Positions 12,697 through 24,800 are shown, numbered from the stretch's first letter. The stretch is DNA of 64,000 bases from Buddleja alternifolia (GCA_019426215.1 CM033393.1:1431001-1495000), one strand, 5' to 3'. Notes: a model not told the origin generated them from the letters alone. Made by a program: numbers and translations.

Positions 12697-12804
12697 TAGA
12701 TCATATAATAGCTTATAAAATAAATATAAAAAGAAGGGGGGGTGGGGGTGGAGGTGGGAATCGTCTTCTCCAAGCCCCTCCCCCATCCCACAACCATGGC
12801 CACC

Positions 12805-12983
12805 TACACACAACAATACACACACACACACAATTACACGCGCACACACACACACACACACCATCTTACACACACAATCACACACACACGCATTCACATG
12901 CACACACGCAGTCATACACATTCACACACACACACACAGTCACACACATATATGTATATACATATACATATATATATATATAT
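12805..12983. repeat. AC/TA compound microsatellite
   Basis: Long imperfect CA tract merging into a TA tract (12949-12983), inside the right arm of the Mutator-type MITE. It creates His/Thr-rich open frames on both strands that are not genes. Confidence 0.9.
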
Positions 12984-15900
12984 TAAGTTTAAGTTTTTAT
13001 TTTAAAATTGGTATTAGAAGTAAATCTAAAGATTTGAAGGGAGTGTTATGGTAGTTCAGTTTTTTTTAATACTTTTTCTTTTTTTAAAAAAAAATATTCC
13101 GTAAGGGCATCTACGTCTTTTGAAACTTTCCATCCAATCTTACATCAATACATAAAACATGAGGATGTTAGATGTAATTTATTGAATTAGGGGATATTTT
13201 TTGTAATTTTGAAGTACCTAAGGATGATGAGTGTAATTATCCCTACAATTATATAATATATATTATATTTATATATTATATACGCAATTACATATATGCA
13301 TTAATAATGTACAAAAACAAAAAAAGTAATAAAAATTTAAAACTTACGGAAATCCAAGTATCAAGCACACCTTCAGTTAAATTTTTTTTGTAAAACTCAA
13401 GTGTATTCTCCATACGAGCAATCGAGCACATTATTTGGCCAAAAAAAACACAGAAAATCGCTAATATTTTCTTAGGTATTTTATCAAATACTTGGAATAT
13501 GGTGCATTTTTATGACTTTCATACATAATTTCTACATTAAACTCTTAAAATCCTTAAATATACATGTTATTTTGATTTTTCGCAGGAAGTAGTAACAAGG
13601 AAAAGAGGAGAAATATGCTGTAAATTAGCAAAAACAAAAAGAAAAAGAAAAAAAGAGAGAGAAAGATGCTGTATTGCTACGCTGCTTGGTGTGGAAAAGA
13701 GGTAATCTCATTTTTTTAATTTTAGATAGGTTAATTTTATTGGACATTTAGGCCCCAAGTTTTGAAAATATAAAAATTACCCCCGCCGGGTCCTAAAACA
13801 TGCCGGACACGTCCCAAGATGTGTCCGATACAGTGTCCTATTTTTTTCTTTTTGATTTGATTTTCGGACACTCCACATGGCGTGTCCGACACGTATCGGG
13901 GGCATGTCCGGGGTGTATCCGTGCCCCCCAAGTATCCGACATTGTATTATGTCTTTTTTAGGAATATCCGTGTATCATAGGAAACTAGAAAGATAAATGA
14001 GAGAGTTAGATTGTCATATATAAATGTGTATATATATATATTGATGTATATATAGGAAGATACTATGTGTTCACTCCAAAACAATTAGACACTAGTGATA
14101 AAATGTTAAGTGACAATGTAAAAATTGTCACTAATTATAAATTTTTAGTGACAAGAATTTTTGTTTTGTCACAACAATAGGTTTTACATGTGTAATAGTG
14201 ATAAGATTGGTATAGAAGTAGTTGTTATTCTTGATAATTAATGAGAATGAAGTTATTATCGCTATTGACAATTAGTGACACACTTTTAGTGACAAGTTAT
14301 TGACAACAATCATAGTTGTCGTCACTCTATTTGTGTTATCACTGGGTTGTCTTTTCTTTAAAAAAAAAGGAAAAACGATGAATCATATATTAAGAACGAC
14401 GGGACAAATCCAAATGCAAGACATCAAAAGCCAACGGGGGTAGATCAAGAATACCCGCTTGGTCAACCAAAGCAAAACGAGCCAAAAATGAGCAACTTGA
14501 TTATCCGCTCATCTAACAAAATTAAAATAAATAACATCAAAGAAAGGAAACAACCGCCTAATGTCCTCAACCAATTACCAAAAAAAGAACAATCAACAAA
14601 ATTAGAATTAAGCTTAGGGATAAAAGCCTCTATGAATAGTCATGTCCATTGCTAATTTTACCTGTTGGGTTACGCAAAAAATTGCGCAGCGGAAGGTTTT
14701 AAAATTAAATCTCAAAGTGAATTTCTCGATTTGCATATTTGAATTATATAAATGCCAAAACGAGTAACAACTTACCTGTTGAAGCGAAGTGGTTGGAGAA
14801 CTAGTTCCTCCTTCAAAAATAAAAAACTTGAAGGTTTCAAATCTCGAAGAACACGTGCAATCCAATCTTCACGAATCCTTTGAAGCTTTCTTCAATTCTT
14901 GATCCGAACAACGAAAATACGTTGACTCTAAATAATCACGCAGATTGATTTGACAAAAAATTCCTTCGTTTTCTCACCTTGACCGACGGCTAGAGAGTGT
15001 ATGAGAGAGGGAGGAGTTTTTCTTTTTCTTTCTAGGAGAGTTGTATAGGAACTTGTTATCTCATCTAGGTCAAAAGTCCTTTTTAATATCGCTTGACTTA
15101 TTGACCAAGACAAAAGAATAGAATCCATGTTGGGCATCCACGTGGACACCAACCTAGCCCTAGGAGGCGTCCATATGGAGCCCCCCACCATGGCCCAACT
15201 CATCTTTTGTTTTAATTAATTATCTATTTAATTAATAATTTATTATATCCAATAAATAAATAAATTAATTAAATAACCAAATTAATTAGATAAATTAATT
15301 CATTAATTTATTTTCTTGAGAAATTAATTAATAATTAATATTATCTTTATAATTAATTATCTCATCTAATGAGTAATTCATTAATTATTTATTTAATTTA
15401 TCCCATAAATTAAATCTCCCAGAATAAAATAGAAAATTCTTTCATTTTTCTTTATCAATCCTTTAGCGCGACTCTTTAGATTCTTTTCATTTGGCAATGA
15501 GAGGAATCCAAAGGAAGTGGGTAACACCTAGCCAGTCACGTGACCCACTTCGTAGCCCAAATGAAATCGAATGATTGGATCATTCCACAACCTTCCAATC
15601 ATAAATACCGTATAAGTATAAACCTTTTGTTCACGTGCCCCAATCAAGTGAGAGTCATGGTTATGTCAAACTCACTGGACTTGACCATATGTATTAATTA
15701 TAATAATACGAGATCATTGAGTTCAATTTAGTGCCTCGCACAATCGTCTCTTTTGCTTTGGCCAAAGACTTTGATCTCTATTATTTATAATCACATAGTA
15801 TACTTTCTCATTCACTTATGAGAGAACAAATCCCATATTAGTTATCAGCTAAGACTACCACTTACCCACCAAGCCGTATTTCGAGGTCGACCCCACCAAT

Positions 15901-16421
15901 GGGTGAATTGGATCTAACTACTCTAGTGATAGACTTGCCGTCACAAGTGTATCTTCAGTCTGATACTTCAGATCAAAGGTTCACTTATACCTATGACGCA
16001 TAATCAGTTCTGTCATTGACAGTCACAGAGTGAAAACCCATGTGACAGAACCGATGCAAGTCGTGTTCGAGTATATCAGTTCCATTGATGTGCTTACAGT
16101 CTTAAGCTTCCACCATCACATGGTGTTCGATTGGCACTCCCATGTCAAAGATAAGATTGTACAAGTGTTCTAAATCTTTATTTTTTCATTAAAAACTTCA
16201 TATTACTTGCGAACGAGTTTAAGTAATCAAGATCAATCTCTTTAGTGCCAATCTTCCTATCCCATATGAAGTAGAGAGATTGCACTGAAAATATAGACAA
16301 AATGTTTTACACTACTTATAGGTGTAGATAAGATTTAAGTGAAAACTAAACAATGTCTTTTATTATAAATAATAAATAAGTTCATTACAAGAAAGATGCC
16401 CTATCATTCTATCCTCTATGG

Positions 16422-17754
16422 TGACACGCTAGAACCTAACGCGATTTATAGCAAGATTACTAGTCGTATGTATAGTAATAGTGGACAACTAAGTCCGGAA
16501 TGTCGAACCCACAGAGAATTGTATTCTAGTTTTAGACTTCTTGATAAACGTTAAAGTACAGGTTAAAGTAGCACAGACATGTAAAAAGTGAGAGTAAAGG
16601 TAAACAACTGGTTTAAACTTTAATTGTTAAATACGACTAAGGCACATGCTAAGGCTCAATTTGACACAATATCTTAACAATGTAAGTTGTTGAATCATTA
16701 GGCCTATATTGCTATGGTGGAAAAGCCCTTTTTCAATTACTACCCAATGTCTCAACAATAATAATCCTATGACTAATTGATAATTTCCAAAATATTTCTA
16801 TCCGATAATCTAACCAATAATCAAGCATTCAAGCTCTAGAATTTCCTCGGATTAATCCGGCTAACTGCATCCGGGAATTTCTACCGTTTGTCACTTAACG
16901 GGAAATTCCTCATTGTTTGCAGATTATGTTGTGAATCTTATGCACCCTAGATCAATTTTCTCTCGAAACATTCATCTAGTCAATTTATCGAACACATGGT
17001 GATCAAGCATATGTACGTAAAACAAGAATATACTCACAACACATATCAATATATGAATTGATTCAACAACTAACTATTATATAGATACTTCACAAATAGG
17101 CCTTCACATGGCCTCAGTCTTACAGATTTAGCTCATAATTAACGATACAAGAAAATATGAGAAAAACATGCAATTGTTCATGATTAAAGATGAAATGAAA
17201 GCAATAAATCACTCCCTAGTACAATTGATTGATGATAAATTAAAGTTCAAAGCCTCAATCCCTTTCTAATCCTCTTTCTTCTCTTCTAAATATTGTATAT
17301 CAAGTGAATTTTATCTTCCAAAACAGCCTCCAAAGTTAACCCTTGCTGCTGGTCTTGATGTTGTATTTATAGAGGATCCAAAATAGAACAAATCACGCCT
17401 AGGCGTGACAGAATCGTGCAACGACACCCAGACGTGAGACAAACTACGCACAGATGTGGCAGTGGTGGCGAACACGCGTGATTATGATCACGTCTGTGTG
17501 TGATCCTCAGTGTCCTAAATCCTTTTTCTTCTCCTTGGCGCACAAGCGTGGTAAGGGTGACGCACAGGCGTGCATAATTTTGTCTTGAAGAACTGTCTTG
17601 AAGTGTTTTTCCGCCCTTTCTTCAATTGTATCAATTTAAAACCTGTAGTCACTTAACGCACGTATTAAACGCACAAATGGCATGAATCAAGTGATAAATG
17701 AATCTAAAACATAAACTCAAAGGGCTTAAAAACACGTTCAAATGACTCTTATCA
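16422..17754 (-). mobile_element. Solo LTR, family R1, copy 3 (1,333 bp)
   Basis: TG...CA element with a perfect 5-bp TSD TATGG (16417-16421 and 17755-17759). Shares the CTCTTATCA end, the TAGCAAG...CTAGTCGT block and the general layout of copies 1 and 2, but is shorter and more diverged. TATA box CTATAAATA on the minus strand at 17364-17372. Confidence 0.88.
17364..17372 (-). promoter_or_regulatory. TATA box of solo LTR copy 3
   Basis: The minus strand reads CTATAAATA, in the position of the boxes in copies 1 and 2. Confidence 0.5.
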
Positions 17755-18429
17755 TATGGCATCTGAGGGCATATTCCTAACATTACCGTCAGAAATTCAA
17801 CATGCTCCAGTTCAATAAAAAAAGGAACTCATTTCATCAACCTGCCCTGACAAACTCTCTCCTGATCAAGGCAATCGACACCCACGCCCATTGCACCTTC
17901 CTCTTTTAACATAGCACCATCAAAATTGACTTTCAAAAAACCATGGCAAGGTTTCTGCCATTTCCCATCTCCAGTAGCAAGCTAAGAACAAAGTGGAAAT
18001 CTTACCTTTTCAAACACTTCCAAAAAATTTCTAGCAAGGAAAAGTAAGGTATCTGAGGCCGTAGTAGCTCGCTCCACGAGTGTTTTGTTACGATTAAACT
18101 ATAACTACCAACAAATGGTTAAAAAAAGTCAAAATTCCTTAGGATACAAACGAATAAAAAGTAAGCGCATCCAAACCTCAATTTCCATTGCCCGAAATTC
18201 CAAATGAGGCCACGGTAAATTCGCAAACCACCAAACCACTAGAGCAAAAGGGCAACACCAAAGAGTGTGAATGAGGAACTCCTCCACTGTGAACAAAGAG
18301 GACACGAAATATTTGCTTCAACATTTCATTTCATAAGTTGTTGCCCCGTAGGTAATGCACCTTTGCATGCACACCATGCAAATAATTGAATCTTTGGTGG
18401 TACGTGTGCATGCCAAATGAAATTCCATC

Positions 18430-18931
18430 CCTAAAGACCTTAAAGTCTTTTTTGACTTCTAAAAATCTTCGTATCACTTTTGAAGTGTTTGACGCTTGAG
18501 TCGCTGGAATAGTAACGCTTGAATAGTGAGCCTTTTGAATAGTGAGCGCTTTGAATAGTAACGCATGAATAGTAACGCTTGAATAGTAAGCGCTTGAATA
18601 GTGACGTGTGAATAGTGAGCGCTTGATTCATAAATCCTAAAGTAGTCTTTTAGCGTTTGACAGACGCTCAAAGAAAATCTTTATCTTCTCTTGACTTCAG
18701 ACGCTGATCTTCAACTTCATCCTTGATAGACTCACTCAGAAATCTATTAGTGACTTGGTATTAAATACTTAGTTTAAAATCTATAAAGATAAAAATTACA
18801 AGCCTAACAAAATAAGTAAACTTTCAAACGCTTATACAATATTTCTATGAAAGCATGAACTTACATTTTTGGGGTCTAGCATAAAATCCTATCTTGTCAT
18901 TATCAAAACATCTAACATGAAATTCCTAAGA
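18430..18931 (-). repeat. Truncated 3' LTR of family R3 element
   Basis: About 500 bp. Matches 20893-20945 and then jumps to about 22208-22619 of the complete LTR. The junction lies in the minisatellite region, so repeat-mediated deletion is likely. Confidence 0.8.
18497..18632. repeat. Minisatellite in family R3 LTR
   Basis: Tandem 12-18-bp units of the form GCTTGAATAGTAAC / GCTTGAATAGTGAGC. The same array, longer, is at 22085-22317. Open frames across it are artefacts of the periodicity. Confidence 0.85.
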
Positions 18932-19872
18932 ATTTCCCCCTTTTTGATGATGTCAAAACCTTAACTCTTATAACCCTTTTATAGTTTAAGAGTTCAAGGA
19001 AAAGCCCAAAAAGAATATAAGTTAGCGTTAGAAAGTTAGATAAGTTAGCTAATGTTAGATTAGATTCAACAAGATGTTTCAACGATAAATCATTCATTCA
19101 TGTATATGGAATTGAAAGCGTATATGATTTATACTGAACCGATGAATACCTGTCTTTTCTTTCTCTTCTTCCTTAAACTGCTTTTCTTTCTCTTCTTCTC
19201 CCTTCTTGGCATCATCAAGGGAAGACAGTAGTTCACGCGATACTCACAAGAGGAGGACCAGTTGGTGTGGGGAAAAACTCAACCACTTCTATCGACCGCT
19301 CAGCGTCCACCATCGTATCAAGGTCTGGACGGATAGTGTAAAACAATCCTCTAGCGATTTCCACAGTCACATCCACGTCTGGACGGACAGTGAAAAATTC
19401 TCTAGCGTTTTCCACTACTATTGATACCACTTGTAGATATCACTTGTTGGTAAATCAACATCCAACTATGTTTGCCTCTAGTTCTCTAGTTATTATTATT
19501 TTTTTTTAAAAAAAATTATGCATGAATTTTATAAAAGTTTCTATTAAGTGTTGAAGGGAATGTGTTGAACGCTTAACATATACCACTTGTTGTAAGATTT
19601 ATGTTGACGCTTGAAATTAAATTATTTTTATGTTTGAGCGTTCAACACATCATGCACAAATAACAATAAGCGTTGATGATTAATGCATATGAAAATAGTT
19701 TTTGATCATTGACGCTTACATATATGTTCAAGTACAATTTTAAGGTTCCCCCTAAATTTGATAACTTGTAACTTTTTTTGAAAGATGCTTTTAGACAATA
19801 TAATAAAGTGAATCCCCCTACATTATATGTCTAATGAAAATATGATGCATAGTGATTTAGCGTTTAAATCAT

Positions 19873-20727
19873 TCATACCTCGTCTTGGAATGAAGAAGAG
19901 GATTCTCTCTTTTCATATCTTAGAATTTTTTTGAATTTCTTGACCAATAAATCCATTTCCTTTTCCTCACTCGATTCTATTGCTTCCGCCTCACTGACTG
20001 ATTTTCCTTTGCTCTTGATAGTAGCGATTAATGCTCCGAAATCAGTCGAGATGTCGCTGAGTGCACCCAGTTTGAATTCAAAAGTCCTTAGCTCCAAAAA
20101 CACATGCTCTGGAGTTACAATCTCCAACATTTGTGATTCTCTCATAGCAGTTGTCTTCATCAAAAATCTACTGGAAAGACTTCTAAAAATTTTGTTGACC
20201 ATTTCCTTGTTGGTCAACTCCATGTCTAGTGACGCTAACTCTGTAATGAGCAAAGTGAATCTCGCGTCTAATTGTTCTAGCGTCTCATTGGGCTGCATCT
20301 TAAAACTGTTGAACTTTTCTTTGGCAATTGATAATTTGTTTTCCTTGATTTGTGCTGAGCCACCACAAATAGTAGCTAACTTATTCCAAATCTCTTTAGT
20401 TATATTGCATGGTTTGACTTTGTTGAATAAGTTATCATTATCACCAATGGCTGTGTATAAAGCATTACGACCAACATTGTCTAGATTTGCTCGTCGACGC
20501 TCATCGATTGACCACTCTTGCTTAGGCTTTTCCACATAGCCATCAAGTGTTTCTTCTGTGGCTCCGGGCGCTCTGGTAATAACCTTGTATATTTTGATTG
20601 GCCTATCTGAAATGAAATCACACATTTCATCATCACATGAACACAAATAAGTAAAAGTTTTGACCTTCCATAAGTCATAGTTTGACTCGGTCAACTTAGT
20701 CAACTTAGGAACTTTAGAAAATGCCAT
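19873..20727 (-). CDS. gag: Gag of truncated copia-type element
   Basis: 285-aa open frame from the MAFSKVPKLTKL Met; an upstream in-frame Met at 20784 would add 19 lysine/phenylalanine-rich residues and is less likely. Visible: LTESNYDLWKVKTFTYL (about residues 10-26), a GRNALYTAI motif (about 107-115), and a UBN2-type Gag fold continuing through IWNKLATICGGSAQIKENK. The CCHC zinc knuckle normally found downstream is missing; the frame stops at 19873, just where the internal deletion begins. The primer-binding site lies about 95 bp upstream. It would have formed the particle shell; the element lacks pol, so it could move only in trans. Confidence 0.85.
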   Translation of the reverse strand: MAFSKVPKLTKLTESNYDLWKVKTFTYLCSCDDEMCDFISDRPIKIYKVITRAPGATEETLDGYVEKPKQEWSIDERRRANLDNVGRNALYTAIGDNDNLFNKVKPCNITKEIWNKLATICGGSAQIKENKLSIAKEKFNSFKMQPNETLEQLDARFTLLITELASLDMELTNKEMVNKIFRSLSSRFLMKTTAMRESQMLEIVTPEHVFLELRTFEFKLGALSDISTDFGALIATIKSKGKSVSEAEAIESSEEKEMDLLVKKFKKILRYEKRESSSSFQDEV

Positions 20728-20822
20728 GAAAAGTTTGAATTTTTTTTTAAAAGCGACTAAGTTTAAAAAAATGGATTTAAACAAGCAGTTACGCTCGAAA
20801 ACGCTTAGGTTTCAACTTCAAC

Positions 20823-20837
20823 CGCTCTGATACCAAT
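20823..20837 (-). promoter_or_regulatory. Primer-binding site (initiator tRNA-Met type)
   Basis: The minus strand reads ATTGGTATCAGAGCG directly after the LTR end at 20838, matching the usual TGGTATCAGAGC complement of the initiator methionine tRNA 3' end. Confidence 0.85.
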
Positions 20838-22619
20838 TGTTGGTCCCAAGTGGCATACGAAAGGGTCTAGAAAGGGGGGCGTGTTGAATAGACCCTAAAG
20901 TCTTTTTCGACTTCTAAAAATCTTCGTATCACTTTTGAAGTGTTTGAACGTTTGAGAAAAGATAACTTAGAGTTAGTGATTTCAACGATTACCAAAGTGG
21001 GGTAACGTTTCAATCACCTAATTAGGGTTAGCACAGTGGAAATGATTTTATAACTTAGCGTTCGTTTTAACCAATTAGTTGCTTATCAGTTTTAAATGAC
21101 TTTTCAAGATATAATATGACAATGTAATGTAAAGGAATAAAACAGTAAATGACACAAGATATTTGTAAGGTTCACTGGGTGATGTAATCCCAACTACGTC
21201 CTTCTTCTCCTTTTATCAGGGAGGATATTCACTAAGTCGATTATCGAAGAGTCACACAGAGACTTCTACAAAGTAGTGAAAGATTGGATATAGATCTCGG
21301 AACTCCTTGGTCACACAGATTTCAGCTCCAATAAAGATCTTATATCCCCTTGCTTCTTTCACCCAGAAATAATGCAAGTTACAACCGATATCGAAACTCC
21401 TTGGTCACACAGATTTCAGCTCCAATAAAGATCTTCTTCAACAAGCTTCTTTTACACAAAAATATTGCTTGTGAATCAACAAACTTTCTCTCTCAGACGA
21501 AAGATGTTGAGGGTTTTTGTAACGGGTTTGTTTGATGTTGGGAAGTTCAAACAACTTGGAATATCTCAGTAATAGTGTAGGGTTCTTCTAAAAAGATGTT
21601 TGAGATATTGGTGACTGGCTTTGGAATGTATTTGAGAAGCTTGAAGAATTCTGGCTATGGAGTTTATACGCTTTTCTCTCAAATAAATTCAGCAAAGTTT
21701 GGACCTTTTTCTTGTGTATGTGCGTGTATAATTTTGGTCTCTTTCCACCTATTTTGGTTTTGCTGAAAGGGTACTATTTATATGTTTCTTGGAATTTTAT
21801 CTGTTGGACACAATTAGGAGCGCGTCTCCCTAAACATTCCTTGTCTGATATTCCTGATTTTTGACTATATTTAAATAGTCAGGCATGCTCTTGATGTATA
21901 GAATCTGACAGTCTTGGTCAAAAAAGGTGGCTTGCCCATAAGTTATAATGCTTTTATTTTAATAAACTTTATCCGGCTTTTAATGCATCTTGTTTTTATT
22001 TCCGTTGGAAATAATTATCTGTTGATGTTTGCATTTAAGTCTTTTATAACTTGGGTTTTATCTTCTGGTGAATCTGAAATCTGGACGCTTGAGTCGCTCG
22101 GACGCTTGAATAGTGAGCGCTTGAATAGTAACGCTTGAATAATGACGCTTGAATAGTCAGCGCTTGAATAGTCATGTGTGAATAGTAATGCTTGAATAGT
22201 AAGCGCTTGACGCTTGAGTCGCTGGAATAGTAACGTTTGAATAGTGAGCGCTTTGAATAGTAATGCTTGAATAGTAAGCGCTTGAATAGTGATGCGTGAA
22301 TAGTGAGTGCTTGATTCATAAATGCTGAAGTAGTCTTTTAGCGTTTGAAAGACGCTCAAAGCAAATCTTTATCTTCTCTTGACTTCAGACACTGATCTTC
22401 AACTTCATCCTTGATAGACTCACTCAGAATTCTGTCAGTGACTTGGTATTAAATACTTAGTCTAAAATCTATAAAGATAAAAATTACAAGCCTAACAAAA
22501 TATGTAAACTTTCAAACGCTTAAACAATATTTCTATGAAAGCATGAACTTACATTTTTGGGGTCTAACATAAAATCCTATCTTGTCATCATCAAAACATC
22601 TAACATGAAATTCCTAACA
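20838..22619 (-). repeat. 5' LTR of family R3 element (1,782 bp)
   Basis: Plus strand begins TGTTGGTCCCAAGTGGCA and ends GAAATTCCTAACA. Same family, opposite strand, as the solo LTR at 22926-24410. Holds the longer minisatellite. Confidence 0.88.
22085..22317. repeat. Minisatellite in 5' LTR of family R3
   Basis: More than a dozen imperfect units around GCTTGAATAGT, with an internal partial duplication (GACGCTTGAGTCGCT at 22083 and 22208). Confidence 0.85.
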
Positions 22620-24800
22620 AATACTAACAAGTTCGTTAGTTTTCTACTTTCGGGGGGAAAAACAATTTTTTGGGGCGAAATGGAGGGAAAATAACCTGTC
22701 TAATTGGAGGGAAAATCGATTTAGGGGTCTTTTTAAGCATTTTTTTTGGTTTTTTGCTCATTTGAGCTCTTCATCTTTTATTTTCTCTATTATTTCTTCC
22801 AATTTAATGGCTTCTTCTTCTTCTTGTAACTCATCAATTTCGTTAGTCCGATTTGGAATAATTCGATTCTCTAATTCTCTTATATTGTTGCGTAGTTTGG
22901 AAATACCCTTGGAGAATATGGTGGGTGTTAGGAAATTTCATGTTAGAAGTTTTGATGGTAACAAGATAGGATTTTATGTTAGACCCCAAAAGAATGTAAG
23001 TTTATGCTTTCATAGAAGATCTGTATAAGCGTTGTAAGTTTATTTTTTTTGTTAGGTTTGATTTTTATCATGTTAGATTTTAGACTGAGTATTGCAAGCT
23101 CAATGGCTGATAGAATTCTAGGTGAGTCTGTCAGAGAGAAAGTTAAAGATCAGCATCTGAAGTCAAAAGAAGATGAAGATTGTCTTAAGCGTCTGTCAAG
23201 CGCTGAAGACATTTCAGGATTCCTGGATCAGCGACCAAGTGACAAGATTCACCTGAAATAAATATCCGAAGTCAAGAGTGATTTAAAATGCAACCAATAA
23301 CAGGCATTTAACTCCAACGAAAATTTAATTCAATCTAATTTAATGTTGTCTGATAAAAGCATTAAATGTGATAAGTACTATTGTCATACAGACAAGCCAC
23401 TTTGATTGGACTGTCAGAGTTGAAGTCTGCCACATCCTATCCTTGCAGCAGAATTTTAGGAATTTCAGAATGGAAGTAGTTCCACTCGCTCCAGTAAAAG
23501 GCACACGCTTGCACACATATCCATCAGACACTTTTCCCAAGATTTGCTTATAAATAGGACTTTTCAGCAAACCCCAAAAAATAAGAATACACTAACGCGG
23601 AAATTCATTAAAAGCTTAATTGCAAACCCTTTGCTAAAGTCGTTCAAGTCCAAAAGACTTCCAAGAAAAGTTCATTTCCATATCCATATCCTTAAAGCTT
23701 TCCTTTAATCCCATAGATAGTCACAAATATCTCAAACATCTTTTTTATAAGAACTTTATTATTGAGATATTTCAAGTTGTTTGAACATCCAAAAAATCAA
23801 ATAAACCCTAGTGACAAACCCTCCAACCTTTTTATCTGTGTGAAGAAGAAGTTGAACATCAAACATTATTTTTGGGTGAAAGCTCGATAGTGAAAAAATC
23901 TTAGAGAGTTGAAGTCTGTGTGATTAAGGAGCTCACGACCATTTTCTTGTGTTACCATTTATAGAAGCTATCTATGTGAAAGGCTTTGAGTATCATTTAG
24001 TAAATTCCTTTGAGTGCAAATGAGAAGAAGGACATAGCTAGGATTACATCGCCCAGTGAACCTTACAAATATTCTGTCATTTACTTTACTGTTTTATTGC
24101 TTTCATTATTATATCATAACATTCATCAAAAGCATATCAAATCAGTCAAGCGACTAATTGGTAAAAAAGAACGCTAAAGACCAAAATTATTTTTGCTGTG
24201 CTAACCCTGATTTAAGTGATCTAAGCGTTACCCTACTTTGGTAATTGCTGAATCACTAATTCTAAGCTATCTCCATTCAAGCGCTTAGCTCTTCAAAGCG
24301 TTCAAAATATTTTGTGGCAAGAAATTTTTTGAAGTATCGAAAAGAACTTCAGGGTCTATTCAACCCTTCCCCCCTTCTAAACCCTTTTTGTATGCCACTT
24401 AGGACCAACAGTGGGTCATACCAGGAGAAGAATTTATAGCTTTTAGCGCCGTATACACAACCGTAGAATCTTCGGAGTGGGTCATCCTCGTTTTTGATGT
24501 CAACAAATAAGGTTTTTTCCCATACTCACATTGCATTTGAACATTTCATCTGCTACTAGCTGTGCTCATTTTTGACGTTTGCTACTAGCAACTGGCTTTA
24601 CTTGGAAGAAGTAATTGGAGAAAATAAAAGTTGAAGAGCTCAAATGAGAAAAAAACCATAAAAAATGCTTTAAAAAGACCCCAAAATTGATTTTCCCTCC
24701 AATTAAACCGGTTATCTCTCCATTTTGCCTCAAAATATGTTCCCCCCACCAAAAAAAAAAAATAAAATTAGAAAACCAACGAATTTTGTAGTTTTGACTG
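22620..24800. mobile_element. Foldback-type element with nested solo LTR
   Basis: The left arm (about 22620-22815) and right arm (about 24598-24800) are imperfect inverted repeats about 190 bp long, sharing GAGGGAAAATC, GGGGTCTTTTTAA and CTCATTTGAGCTCTTCA. The solo LTR 22926-24410 lies in the spacer. The left end abuts the R3 element's LTR; no TSD is seen, so the outer boundary and superfamily are undetermined. Confidence 0.7.
22926..24410 (+). mobile_element. Solo LTR, family R3 (1,485 bp)
   Basis: Begins TGTTAGGAAATTTCATG and ends GCCACTTAGGACCAACA, with a perfect 5-bp TSD GTGGG (22921-22925 and 24411-24415). Lacks the minisatellite of the neighbouring R3 LTR, so it belongs to another sublineage or lost the array. 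Confidence 0.9.

Larger units (their letters stand above)
6630..13243. mobile_element. Mutator-type MITE with a nested copia
   Basis: Long terminal inverted repeats of about 100 bp starting GGGATAATTACACTCA on both arms, flanked by a perfect 10-bp TSD TACAATTATA (6620-6629 and 13244-13253). No coding capacity of its own. Long TIRs with a 9-10-bp TSD fit the Mutator superfamily. Own sequence is 6630-7056 plus 12702-13243; it includes an AC microsatellite and the T/A-rich loop. Confidence 0.85.
6522..13980. mobile_element. hAT-like non-autonomous element, copy 1, with nested insertions
   Basis: Imperfect terminal inverted repeats (CTAGGTTGCACGGATA at the left, CTATGATACACGGATA on the reverse of the right) and a perfect 8-bp TSD GAAACTAG (6514-6521 and 13981-13988). 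Interior sequence is rich in the GTGTCCGACACG motif (about 13800-13930). The 8-bp duplication fits hAT; the TIR is not a textbook hAT end, so superfamily is tentative. A second, shorter copy lies at 46115-46371. The element's own sequence is 6522-6629 plus 13254-13980; the rest is the nested MITE and copia. Confidence 0.75.
14663..17782 (-). mobile_element. Solo LTR, family R2, interrupted by a solo LTR
   Basis: Ends TGTTGGGTTACG and ATATTCCTAACA with a perfect 5-bp TSD TTACC (14658-14662 and 17783-17787). About 1.78 kb once the nested 16422-17754 insert is set aside. On the minus strand it starts TGTTAGGAATATGCCCT and ends GCGTAACCCAACA, resembling copia-type LTRs widespread in plants (recalled, not searched). 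No coding region. Confidence 0.88.
18430..22619 (-). mobile_element. Copia-type LTR element, family R3, gag only, 3' LTR truncated
   Basis: Minus-strand order: 5' LTR (22619 to 20838), primer-binding site, gag, about 940 bp of non-coding DNA where pol should be, polypurine tract (GGGGGAAATT, about 18932-18941), and a shortened 3' LTR (18931 to about 18430). The short LTR lacks the central ~1.2 kb and the terminal TGTTGG of its partner, so no left TSD survives. Its left edge abuts LINE sequence. Large-retrotransposon-derivative-like structure. Confidence 0.85.

Noticed and set aside
12630..13005. His/Thr-rich open frames
   Set aside because: They are translations of the AC microsatellite.
18440..18671. 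Repeat-rich minus-strand frames and a CRISPR-like look of the spaced repeats
   Set aside because: Units are contiguous and degenerate with no unique spacers of constant length; it is an LTR minisatellite in a plant genome.
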